Assembly (NCBI GenBank): GCA_028284225.1
Contig: JANQSD010000005.1
Span: 62,001 to 126,000 of the forward strand
Direction of reading: 5' to 3'
Source: Arenicellales bacterium
Lineage (GTDB): Bacteria > Pseudomonadota > Gammaproteobacteria > Arenicellales > JAHEKD01
Length of the DNA: 64,000 bases
Positions 16,344 to 23,753 of this stretch are shown in pieces; the first letter of the stretch is position 1; each line of letters opens with the position of its first letter. Made by a program: the position numbers and the translations under genes. The notes below the pieces were generated by a model that was not told where the DNA came from, searched no databases, and saw nothing but the letters and a program-made list of their open reading frames with translations.

Positions 16344-17987
16344 CTACTTCTGAAAATGGAAACTCACTTGTTGTGCAGGCAATTGTTCTCGGTCTAGGAT
16401 GTAATCTGCCGCTCGTTCAGCAATCATCTGCACCGGCGCATTAAGATTTCCACTGACAATATCAGGCATCACTGATGCATCTATGACATGCAAGCCATCT
16501 AGTCCATGCACACGCAGTTGTCCATCAACCACTGCATCTTCATCAGTTCCCATGCGACAAGTACCACAAGGATGATAATCTGTTGATGCGGTTGTGCGTA
16601 TCCAGGCCTCTATATCCTTCTCTGACTTAACCTCAGGCGTTGGCTCCAGGCGTCTACCTCGATACGCATCAAACGCTGGTTGGTGCAGAATCTCCTGCAT
16701 TTTGTCAAAACCTTCTTTTAATTCCTTAAGGTCGTATGGATCAGACAAGTAGTTAAAATGCGCGGCGGGTCGATCATTCGGATCAGCAGAATGCAGTTTA
16801 ATTTCTCCACGACTGCGTGGCCGCAACTGGTCAACATTAAGCTGAAAGCCCTGAAACAGTATTAACTTGCGACCCTCATATTGATTATAAACAGGCGTGA
16901 AATGGTATTGTAGATTGGGATAATCCACCTCATCATTGCCAAATACCAATCCGCCCATTTCCCATACATTTGATGCGCCTATCCCTTTGCGTGTTAGCAG
17001 CCATTCCAAGCCGACCATCAACTTGCGATGGGGTTGGGTGAGTTTATGCAGAGTGATATCTTGAGTACAGGCAAAGCCCGTGTCGATACTGAGGTGATCT
17101 TGCAAGTTCTGTCCCACACCGGGTAAGTGATGTTGCAGGTCGATATCCATACTACGTAGATAATCTGCATCACCAATTCCTGAGAGCATTAGTAATTGTG
17201 GGGTCTTGATTGCACCGCAACTAACAATGACTGACTGAGTTGCCCGTATTTGTTGTATTTTCCCTTTGTGTTCAAATTCAATGCCCGTAGCACGGTCATT
17301 ATCAATTAGAATTCGCCGTACTAATGTATGAGTTTTTAACTCGACCCTTGGTCGTTTTAAAGCAGGGCGCAGGTGTGCTGTGGCAGCGCTACAACGAAAA
17401 CCGTTTTTAGTGGTGCTGTCGAATCGGGCAATGCCCTGTGGTTTATAGCCATTGAGATCTTCTGAAGTCCCTTGCCCTGATTGTTGGCCGGCTTGAATCA
17501 ATGCGTCATATAAAGGGTTCTGCAACTTACCTTTGGTAACGCCTAGAGGCCCGCAGTCACCTCGCCAGGTATCAGCACCACGATCAGAAGATTCACAACG
17601 CTTGAAATAGGGCAGACATTGGGCATAAGTCCAGTTTGGCAGATTATGTTGCTTGGCCCAGCGGTCATAGTCCAGCGGATGGCCGCGCATGTAAACCATT
17701 GAATTAATCGATGAGGAACCGCCAATTATTTTACCCCGGGGGAGGTCTATCAGGCGGTTATCACAATCCGGTTCCGGTTCACTGAAATAATTCCAGTTAA
17801 TTGAAGGGTCTTTATAGACGTTGTATACCCCGGCGGGAATATGCACCAGCAGTTTATGGTCCATCGGTCCGGCTTCCAGTACTAATACTGAATATTTTCC
17901 GTCCTCAGATAGACGATTGGCCATCACACAGCCGGCGGAACCGGCACCGAGAATGATGAAATCATATTCTGTAGTCTGGGTGGGCAT
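16344..17987 (-). CDS. GMC oxidoreductase (choline dehydrogenase-like)
   Basis: FAD-dependent GMC-family enzyme of 547 residues. The ADP-binding motif is IILGAGSAGCVMANRLSED near the start, with LVLEAGP after it. The GMC signature 1 region appears as LPRGKIIGGSSSINSMVYMRG, signature 2 as GAIKTPQLLMLSGIG, and the active-site His/Asn pair as DYHPCGTCRMG and VSGNLNAPVQMIAE. The size and motifs match choline/alcohol dehydrogenases such as BetA. It oxidises an alcohol, possibly choline or another polyol, at the membrane or cytosol. It diverges from the thioesterase gene across a gap with a perfect 11-bp dyad. Confidence 0.88.
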   Translation of the reverse strand: MPTQTTEYDFIILGAGSAGCVMANRLSEDGKYSVLVLEAGPMDHKLLVHIPAGVYNVYKDPSINWNYFSEPEPDCDNRLIDLPRGKIIGGSSSINSMVYMRGHPLDYDRWAKQHNLPNWTYAQCLPYFKRCESSDRGADTWRGDCGPLGVTKGKLQNPLYDALIQAGQQSGQGTSEDLNGYKPQGIARFDSTTKNGFRCSAATAHLRPALKRPRVELKTHTLVRRILIDNDRATGIEFEHKGKIQQIRATQSVIVSCGAIKTPQLLMLSGIGDADYLRSMDIDLQHHLPGVGQNLQDHLSIDTGFACTQDITLHKLTQPHRKLMVGLEWLLTRKGIGASNVWEMGGLVFGNDEVDYPNLQYHFTPVYNQYEGRKLILFQGFQLNVDQLRPRSRGEIKLHSADPNDRPAAHFNYLSDPYDLKELKEGFDKMQEILHQPAFDAYRGRRLEPTPEVKSEKDIEAWIRTTASTDYHPCGTCRMGTDEDAVVDGQLRVHGLDGLHVIDASVMPDIVSGNLNAPVQMIAERAADYILDREQLPAQQVSFHFQK

Positions 17988-18032
17988 AGCGATGATTCTA
18001 ACGGTGAAATGATCAATCGGGCAATGTGCTTC

Positions 18033-18061
18033 GTGTACTTAAAATATGAATTTAAGTACAC
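18033..18061. promoter_or_regulatory. Perfect 11-bp dyad between GMC and thioesterase genes (candidate operator)
   Basis: Arms GTGTACTTAAA and TTTAAGTACAC are exact reverse complements around ATATGAA (7 bases). It sits in the 105-base gap between the divergent starts at 17987 and 18093, which suits a shared operator. No T-run follows, so it is not a terminator. Confidence 0.6.
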
Positions 18062-18092
18062 TTACTGGAATTCACAACGTTTAATATGTTAT

Positions 18093-18566
18093 ATGCAAAG
18101 CCCGATCAGAACATCAACTCAAATCGTCAAACCCGAGTGGTGTGACTATAACGGCCATATGAATGTGGCTTATTACACCCTGGCCTTTGAAAACGCCGCT
18201 TTCGAAGCGCAAGAAGTCATTGATTTTGGTGAGCGCTATGTCAAAGAGGATCAAAAAAGTATTTTTACCACCAAAGCCACATACAGCTTTCTGCAGGAAA
18301 TGAATCAGGATGAACCGCTGTATATTGATTACTGGATTATGGATTACGCGCCCAAATTAATTCACGTATTGATGGAAATGTATCATGCCGAAAAAGGATT
18401 CATGGCAGCACACACCGAACAAATGATGGTTAATATTGACATGCGTGAACGGCGGTCTGCAGTTATCACTGACGATAAACAGGCTATATTGGAGCAATAC
18501 AAATCAGCCGCACAGGCTCATGAATTCCCTAAAGGTATTGGCGATGCGATAGGGATTAAAAGGTAA
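18093..18566 (+). CDS. Acyl-CoA thioesterase, 4HBT/hot-dog fold
   Basis: The protein starts at MQSPIRTSTQ; the ORF track extends upstream to 18009 through AT-rich sequence including the dyad, so I take the ATG at 18093 (157 residues). The motif PEWCDYNGHMNVAYYTLAFENA is the Asp-x-x-x-His-x-x-x hot-dog active-site helix of 4-hydroxybenzoyl-CoA thioesterase-like proteins. YSFLQEMNQDEPLYIDYWIMD continues the sheet. Hot-dog thioesterases of this type are frequent in carnitine/betaine gene neighbourhoods. It diverges from the GMC oxidoreductase. Confidence 0.85.
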   Translation: MQSPIRTSTQIVKPEWCDYNGHMNVAYYTLAFENAAFEAQEVIDFGERYVKEDQKSIFTTKATYSFLQEMNQDEPLYIDYWIMDYAPKLIHVLMEMYHAEKGFMAAHTEQMMVNIDMRERRSAVITDDKQAILEQYKSAAQAHEFPKGIGDAIGIKR

Positions 18567-18581
18567 CTAGCAAGAGAATTA

Positions 18582-18616
18582 TTGACACGAAAATAGTGCA
18601 ACACTAAAATAGTGTT
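18582..18616 (+). promoter_or_regulatory. Promoter/operator of the PIN toxin-antitoxin operon (leaderless)
   Basis: TTGACA at 18582-18587 and TAAAAT at 18605-18610 are separated by 17 bases, a near-consensus sigma-70 promoter. The dyad AACACTA-AAA-TAGTGTT (18600-18616) covers the -10 element and ends one base before the ATG. The expected transcription start (seven bases past the -10) is 18617, the A of the start codon, so the mRNA should be leaderless. There is no Shine-Dalgarno sequence. The half-site AAAATAGTG occurs twice. Confidence 0.8.
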
Positions 18617-18844
18617 ATGAATGTTACCATTACAGTATCTGAAGAAGTAGCCCGCTGGGCCAAGATTTGGGCAGCCGAACACAATAGTAGTGTTTCCAAG
18701 CTTGTGGGTGAGTTATTGACCGAGCGTATGAATGAGGAAGTGAATTATCAAGCCTCAATGAAACGTTATTTTTCTAAAGAATCATCAAATTTACGCGAAT
18801 CGACTGCGCCTTATCCCAAACGTGACGATTTGTATGATCGATGA
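18617..18844 (+). CDS. Antitoxin of a VapBC-like pair (ribbon-helix-helix)
   Basis: A 75-residue protein beginning MNVTITVSEEVARWAKIWAAEHNSS, the beta-strand and helix pattern of ribbon-helix-helix DNA-binding antitoxins, with SVSKLVGELLTERM as the second helix. The C-terminal half is polar and would wrap the toxin. Its start codon coincides with the predicted transcription start, so translation is probably leaderless. It overlaps the toxin start by four bases (ATGA). It likely represses its own promoter through the 17-bp dyad. Confidence 0.88.
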   Translation: MNVTITVSEEVARWAKIWAAEHNSSVSKLVGELLTERMNEEVNYQASMKRYFSKESSNLRESTAPYPKRDDLYDR

Positions 18845-19272
18845 AATATTTCGTCGATACCAACTTACTGGTTTATGCCAGGGATTTAGCCGAACCTGAT
18901 AAAAATTTAATTGCCCAACGTTGGTTAAAGCAACTCTGGTCTGACCGCAGTGGTTACTTGAGCTTTCAAGTATTGCAAGAATATTATGTGACTGTTACTC
19001 AAAAACTCAGACCCGGGTTATCGCTAGCCGATGCGCGGGATGATATTACTGCCTTGCAGGCATGGCGCCCATTGTCAATAGATGAGAAAACAATACAAGC
19101 GGCCTGGCGAATTCAGGATAAATTCGGCTTTTCGTTCTGGGATTGTTTGATTGTAGCGGCCGCACAGTTGTTGTCTTGTGATTTTTTGTTGAGCGAAGAC
19201 CTACAGCGCCAGCAATCTATAGATGGATTAGTGATATTGAATCCTTTTTTAGCACCGATTCCAAATGATTAG
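18841..19272 (+). CDS. PIN-domain ribonuclease toxin (VapC-like)
   Basis: A 143-residue PIN-domain protein. Acidic active-site positions are visible as D6 (FVDTNLLVY), a glutamate in VLQEYYVTV, an aspartate in SFWDCLIVAAA and another in LLSEDLQ. PIN toxins cleave RNA, often tRNA or rRNA, with Mg2+. It follows the antitoxin with an ATGA overlap and is convergent with the FAD/GcvT gene, overlapping its stop by four bases. Confidence 0.9.
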   Translation: MKYFVDTNLLVYARDLAEPDKNLIAQRWLKQLWSDRSGYLSFQVLQEYYVTVTQKLRPGLSLADARDDITALQAWRPLSIDEKTIQAAWRIQDKFGFSFWDCLIVAAAQLLSCDFLLSEDLQRQQSIDGLVILNPFLAPIPND

Positions 19273-21665
19273 GCTTTTAATCTTTCGTTGTTAGGATCAT
19301 AAGGTACGGTCGGCAAGATTTTTGCTAGTATTTTTTCGCCCAACAATGAAACGTAAAACCCGGTTTCTGATTCTAAGACCTCAGGTTTGAGGAAAGCTAT
19401 CGCAAGGCTTTTACCAACTGTATGCCCATACGCAGCGGAAGTAATTGAGCCGGCTAATTTATCATTTACAAAAACGGCTTCACCGATCAGGCATTCACAC
19501 GATTCGTTTTGTAATTCCATTAGCACACATTGGCTGGATTGTTGTCGATCTATCAAGGCTTGTTTGCCAACAAAATCTTTATCCAATTTGGCGAAATGCA
19601 TCAAATCGATTTCTCTATGGGTGACATCATTCGCTAGTTCATGTCCACCACGATAGAATTTTTCCATGCGCAGGCTGTCAATGGCTTTGGAACCAAATGC
19701 ACCAATGTCAGAAGCTTGCCCGGCCTGCCAAAGTGCTTGCCATAGTTCACCAAGACGGTCATTCGGTGCGTGTAATTCCCAGGCCAGTTCACCTGTAAAA
19801 GATAAACGTAGTGCAACTACTGGAATGCCGGCAACAATGATTTCACGTGCCTGTAACCACGGAAAAGACGGGCTGGATAAATCGGCATCGGTTAGTTGAG
19901 AGAGCACTTTGCGTGATCGTGGCCCTGCTACAGTCAAAATACCGATTTCATCAGTTCGATTGATTAACTCAATTTTTTCGCTGCCACGTTGATGAGTAGT
20001 TAACCAGTCCCACACTCTTCGTTCAGAGGGTGCACCGGTGACAAAATAAAAATGATTTTTGTTAAGTTTGGCAATAGTGGCCTCACCTTCAATGGTACCT
20101 CTATTATTTAATAACAATGTTAGGCAAGTACCACCGATCTTTTTGGGTATACGATTGGCACAGACTCGATTTAAAAATGTCTCAGCGCCATCGCCGCTGA
20201 TTTCAAACTTAGCAAACGCTGAGAAATCTCCTAACCCCACTCGCTCACGAACGGCCTTGCATTCTCTGGCAACTTGTTCATGCACACTTGTGCGCCGCCA
20301 GCCCAAAGGCTCCGGTGCATAAACCCGCGGTCGCTCCCAGCCACCGGCTTCTTCAAACAAAGCGCCCAATGCATGGGTTTGTTCATAAGCACCAGAGGTT
20401 TTAATATTGCGCAGGGTTTTGCGCTGATGCTGGGGATAAGGCATAGCCTGTCGCAAAGTATAGTCTTCGGTGGAGCGAACACGTGAGAACTCGGCATCTG
20501 CCCAGACGCCAAAACGTCTGGAGTCAAAAGCACGTGTGGAAATATCCGCACTGCCATGGACCATCCATTGAGCCAATGTCTGTCCAGCACCAGGCCCCCA
20601 GGCAATTCCAACGGTAGCGCCGCAAGCTAACCAGTAATTTTTTAGTCCCGGTGCAGGGCCGAGTAGCATGGCACCATCGGGTGTGTAAGTAATGCCACCA
20701 TTGACAATGCGCTTGATACCCCGATTCATTAAACCAGGACAGCGTTCAAAGCAGTTTTCCAGCCAGGGCATAATGTTTTCCAGGTTAGGCTCGAATAACT
20801 CATTTTCTGATTCCCAGGGGCAACCCTCAAGCCAGACAGACTGTGGGTCTTGTTTGTCATATAGGCCGATTAAAGCTGAATTTTGTTCGCGTCGTAAGTA
20901 ACCACAAAAATAATCGTCACGGGTAACCGGAATTTCATCAGACATCGCTTCGAATTCAGGCACATTATCGGTGACGACATAATGATGCAGCATGGTCGTA
21001 ATAGGTAAATCCAGACCGCTGAATGAGCCGATCTGGCGGGCATGATAACCACCGGCATTGACCACATGTTCACATCGAACAATGCCATTTTCAGTAGTAA
21101 CTTGCCACTCACCATTGGCCAACTGTCTTACATCCGTGACGCGATCATGGCGAATAACCTCCGCTCCAAGTTGCCGGGCACCTTTTGCCATAGCCTGGCA
21201 AGTACCGGAAGGATCAACGTGGCCATCATCAGGGGTGTACAGGGCTGCCAGCACACCGGCAGTTTCAATATCATAAAGTGGATTAAGTTCGGCAACTTCA
21301 CAAGGGCTGATAATGTGGACTTCCTGTCCGCGAGCCAAAATGGTGTCATACAAGTGTTTAATCCAGTCGAGATGATCGTTAGATGTTGCTACTCGCAGAG
21401 AGCCACAACCATGCCAACTCACGTTGACTTCGGTTTGTTGTTCGATCGTTTTATAAAGATCAACAGCGTAGTCGTGCAGGCTGCCCAATGAATAACCACC
21501 GACCATGCGGCTGACCAGCCCTGCTGCATGCCAGGTTGCGCCGGAGGTGAGTTCTGCTTTTTCAATTAGCACACAATCAGTCCAGCCTGCTTTGGCAAGA
21601 TGATAGAGCACAGCGCAGCCCATGTTGCCACCGCCTATGACTACGACTCTGTAGTGTGGTTTCAA
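19269..21665 (-). CDS. FAD-dependent dimethylglycine/sarcosine dehydrogenase-like protein with GcvT domain
   Basis: A 798-residue fusion. The N-terminal DAO-type FAD domain (about residues 1-370) starts with VVVIGGGNMGCAVLYHL and contains SGATWHAAGLV, whose histidine is the usual site of covalent FAD. A FAO_M linker follows, then GcvT and GcvT_C domains (about 430-798), which bind tetrahydrofolate to receive the one-carbon unit. This is the architecture of dimethylglycine dehydrogenase and sarcosine dehydrogenase. The substrate may be dimethylglycine or another N-methyl amine made by the nearby Rieske oxygenase. It is leftward and ends in overlap with the toxin stop. Confidence 0.88.
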   Translation of the reverse strand: MKPHYRVVVIGGGNMGCAVLYHLAKAGWTDCVLIEKAELTSGATWHAAGLVSRMVGGYSLGSLHDYAVDLYKTIEQQTEVNVSWHGCGSLRVATSNDHLDWIKHLYDTILARGQEVHIISPCEVAELNPLYDIETAGVLAALYTPDDGHVDPSGTCQAMAKGARQLGAEVIRHDRVTDVRQLANGEWQVTTENGIVRCEHVVNAGGYHARQIGSFSGLDLPITTMLHHYVVTDNVPEFEAMSDEIPVTRDDYFCGYLRREQNSALIGLYDKQDPQSVWLEGCPWESENELFEPNLENIMPWLENCFERCPGLMNRGIKRIVNGGITYTPDGAMLLGPAPGLKNYWLACGATVGIAWGPGAGQTLAQWMVHGSADISTRAFDSRRFGVWADAEFSRVRSTEDYTLRQAMPYPQHQRKTLRNIKTSGAYEQTHALGALFEEAGGWERPRVYAPEPLGWRRTSVHEQVARECKAVRERVGLGDFSAFAKFEISGDGAETFLNRVCANRIPKKIGGTCLTLLLNNRGTIEGEATIAKLNKNHFYFVTGAPSERRVWDWLTTHQRGSEKIELINRTDEIGILTVAGPRSRKVLSQLTDADLSSPSFPWLQAREIIVAGIPVVALRLSFTGELAWELHAPNDRLGELWQALWQAGQASDIGAFGSKAIDSLRMEKFYRGGHELANDVTHREIDLMHFAKLDKDFVGKQALIDRQQSSQCVLMELQNESCECLIGEAVFVNDKLAGSITSAAYGHTVGKSLAIAFLKPEVLESETGFYVSLLGEKILAKILPTVPYDPNNERLKA

Positions 21666-21681
21666 AATGCTGCCTTACTAT

Positions 21682-21807
21682 TGTCATCCTGAGCTGCTTC
21701 AGCAGCGTGAGGATCTATTAAATCCTGTTCGGGCTTAAATCGAAATCTTGGTTTCATTAAAGGTTATAGCCTGGACATAAGGATCCCTCGACAGGCTCGG
21801 GATGACA
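21682..21807. repeat. Dispersed intergenic repeat, copy 1 (TGTCATCCTGAGC type)
   Basis: Begins TGTCATCCTGAGCTGCTTC, continues GCGTGAGGATCTATTAAATC and CTGTTCGGGCTTAAA, and ends GGCTCGGGATGACA, which is an imperfect inverse of the start (one mismatch over 13). Related copies occur at 36025 and 58891. It lies in the gap between the FAD/GcvT gene and the XRE-cupin gene. Confidence 0.75.
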
Positions 21808-21822
21808 GAACGGTAGTGTCAT

Positions 21823-22443
21823 CTACGGCCGCAACGAAATCGGTGTATTCGCCCACACCACAACAGCTTCTACCTCGCCTGGATTACGGAAAGTATGGGG
21901 GATGTCACTGGGGAAGGAAAAACTGTCACCTTTTTTCAAGCGGAATGTTTTCTCACCAAGGGCAATTTCGATTTCACCATCAAGAATCAAGCCTGCTTCT
22001 TCGCCTTGATGAGTGTAAAGATCATCACCTGAATTTCCACCCGGCGCATAACGCGAAATGCCCATAGCAAGTTGACCGTCCAGGGTGGCGGATAGCAAAT
22101 GGTCTTCCATACCCAGGTAATCTGTGGTGGATAATTCACTGTAAGTCAGTCGTCGCCTGCGATTGACCCGGACGATGTAAGGGCGCTCATCAGCGGGGAC
22201 GGGTCCGTCATTTTGGAAAAACCAGCCAATTGGTGCTTCTAGGGCTTCGGCGATATCTTGCATGGCTGTCAGTGAAGGTCTGGCCTGACCACGTTCCACT
22301 TTGCTTAAAAAACTCACTGAGCGACCGCATTTTTGCGATAATTCTGATAATGTCAGATTATGAGCCTTGCGTAACTGACGGATTTCATCCCCAAGTTTAT
22401 TGGCTTGTTTAGGACTATTTTCTATGGTAGATTCGATTTTCAT
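21823..22443 (-). CDS. XRE-family transcriptional regulator with C-terminal cupin
   Basis: A 206-residue regulator. The N-terminal helix-turn-helix (about residues 15-70) reads LGDEIRQLRKAHNLTLSELSQKCGRS; the C-terminal cupin (about 125-200) contains YTHQGEEAGLILDGEIEIALG and FSFPSDIPHTFRNPG. Such HTH-cupin proteins sense small amines or carboxylates and often repress polyamine or amine catabolic genes. It diverges from the DddP-like/Rieske operon, and its start codon overlaps an 11-bp perfect dyad, which suggests autoregulation and control of both neighbours. Confidence 0.92.
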   Translation of the reverse strand: MKIESTIENSPKQANKLGDEIRQLRKAHNLTLSELSQKCGRSVSFLSKVERGQARPSLTAMQDIAEALEAPIGWFFQNDGPVPADERPYIVRVNRRRRLTYSELSTTDYLGMEDHLLSATLDGQLAMGISRYAPGGNSGDDLYTHQGEEAGLILDGEIEIALGEKTFRLKKGDSFSFPSDIPHTFRNPGEVEAVVVWANTPISLRP

Positions 22444-22469
22444 GAAAATTATAATAGCATAATTTTCAT
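22442..22469. promoter_or_regulatory. Perfect 11-bp dyad between XRE-cupin and DddP-like genes
   Basis: ATGAAAATTAT and ATAATTTTCAT are exact reverse complements around AATAGC. The left arm includes the start codon of the leftward XRE-cupin gene and the right arm lies 37 bases before the rightward gene, so one bound dimer could control both. Confidence 0.7.
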
Positions 22470-22506
22470 AATGGTAAATACTAGGCCGTAATTTATTTCA
22501 CAGAGT

Positions 22507-23739
22507 ATGAATATTTCACATCCGGATTTTCTGGTCACCAATGACGATTGGAGCGATTTGTCCAGGATTCGCCCGTTGCCGCAGATTGATTTTCAATGCT
22601 TGCATCAATATCGGCTTGGCCGGATTCGTAACGAATTGAAAAAAGCGGGCGCTGCAATGTGTATGCTGGTCAGTCCGGTTAGTTTGCGCTATGCCGCTGA
22701 TTACCGTTGTTATGGTTTATTTCAGGCACATATTCCGACCAGCTACGTGTTCGTGCCGTTGGACGGCCCGGTATGTCTGTACAATGCTTATGATCCGAAT
22801 TCCCTGGCCGATGAGGTCAGATCGGGCCGGCCCATTTCATTTTTTGATGGTGGCTTTACGCTCAATGATGGTGCCGACAAATTGGCCCAGGACATTGTTG
22901 ATTATTTGAATGAGATCGGCACCGACAACCGTCGTGTAGCCGTTGAATACGTCAACCCAAGCGTGACCCAGGCATTAGAAAAAAAGGACCTGGAGGTGAT
23001 CGATGGTGTCAATATTTCAGAGCATGCCAAAGTCATTAAGTCTGAAGATGAATTGGAATGTATACGTTGGGCTATAGCGGTTGCCGAGTTAGGCATCAGC
23101 AAACTTAAACAGGCTATACAACCTGGTGTGAGTGAAGTTCAACTTTGGGGATTACTCAACTATGCCAATCTCGCTAACGACGGCGACTGGCATGATGGGC
23201 GAATGTTGGCTTCGGGGCCAAGAATCAACCCCTGGTTGCAAGAAGCGTCGATGCGCAAAATTGAATCCGGTGATCTGGTCGGTTTTGATACCGATATGAT
23301 TGGGCCATTTGGATATTTTGCCGATATTTCCCGCACCATGCACTGCGGGCCGGACAAGCCCACCAAACGGCAAAAAGAGCTGTATCAAATTGCTTACGAC
23401 GAGGTGCATCATAATATGGCCTTGCTTAAGTCGGGGTTGAAGTTCAGTGAATTTCAGCAACAGTCATATCGAACCGATGAGCAGTATCATGAAAATGTAT
23501 ACCCCTGTATTTTGCATGCAGTGGGTATGAGCGACGAATACCCGCGTGTTAATCCTGTTTTCAAAGGCCCTAATCCTTATGATGGTGTGTTTGAGGCGGG
23601 TATGGTGGTGTGTATTGAAAGCTACGTCGGTGCAGTGGGTGAGCGTGACGGTGTCAAACTGGAGCAACAGGTTTTGATCACCGACAGCGGATATGAATTA
23701 TTGACCACGTATCCTTTTGAAGAAAACTTGCTGGATTGA
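22507..23739 (+). CDS. M24-fold protein, DddP (DMSP lyase)-like
   Basis: A 410-residue pita-bread-fold protein. Its metal-ligand set is D261, D263, D273, H337, E371 and E386, and it also has Y332 and D343 around LHAVGMSDEY. These fall at a nearly constant offset from the ligands and the Tyr366/Asp377 pair that I recall for the DMSP lyase DddP; in ordinary M24 peptidases the D343 position is different. Motifs LASGPRINPWLQE, FDTDMIGPFG and KLEQQVLITDSGYELLTTYPF also match DddP. DMSP cleavage would give dimethylsulfide and acrylate. Context is a Rieske oxygenase downstream and a GcvT fusion upstream, so another betaine-type substrate is also possible. Confidence 0.65.
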   Translation: MNISHPDFLVTNDDWSDLSRIRPLPQIDFQCLHQYRLGRIRNELKKAGAAMCMLVSPVSLRYAADYRCYGLFQAHIPTSYVFVPLDGPVCLYNAYDPNSLADEVRSGRPISFFDGGFTLNDGADKLAQDIVDYLNEIGTDNRRVAVEYVNPSVTQALEKKDLEVIDGVNISEHAKVIKSEDELECIRWAIAVAELGISKLKQAIQPGVSEVQLWGLLNYANLANDGDWHDGRMLASGPRINPWLQEASMRKIESGDLVGFDTDMIGPFGYFADISRTMHCGPDKPTKRQKELYQIAYDEVHHNMALLKSGLKFSEFQQQSYRTDEQYHENVYPCILHAVGMSDEYPRVNPVFKGPNPYDGVFEAGMVVCIESYVGAVGERDGVKLEQQVLITDSGYELLTTYPFEENLLD

Positions 23740-23753
23740 AGATAGGGGCCGTA

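Noticed and set aside
18009-18092. Longer thioesterase start at 18009
   Set aside because: The added segment runs through the AT-rich dyad and has no family resemblance; ATG 18093 begins at the conserved part.
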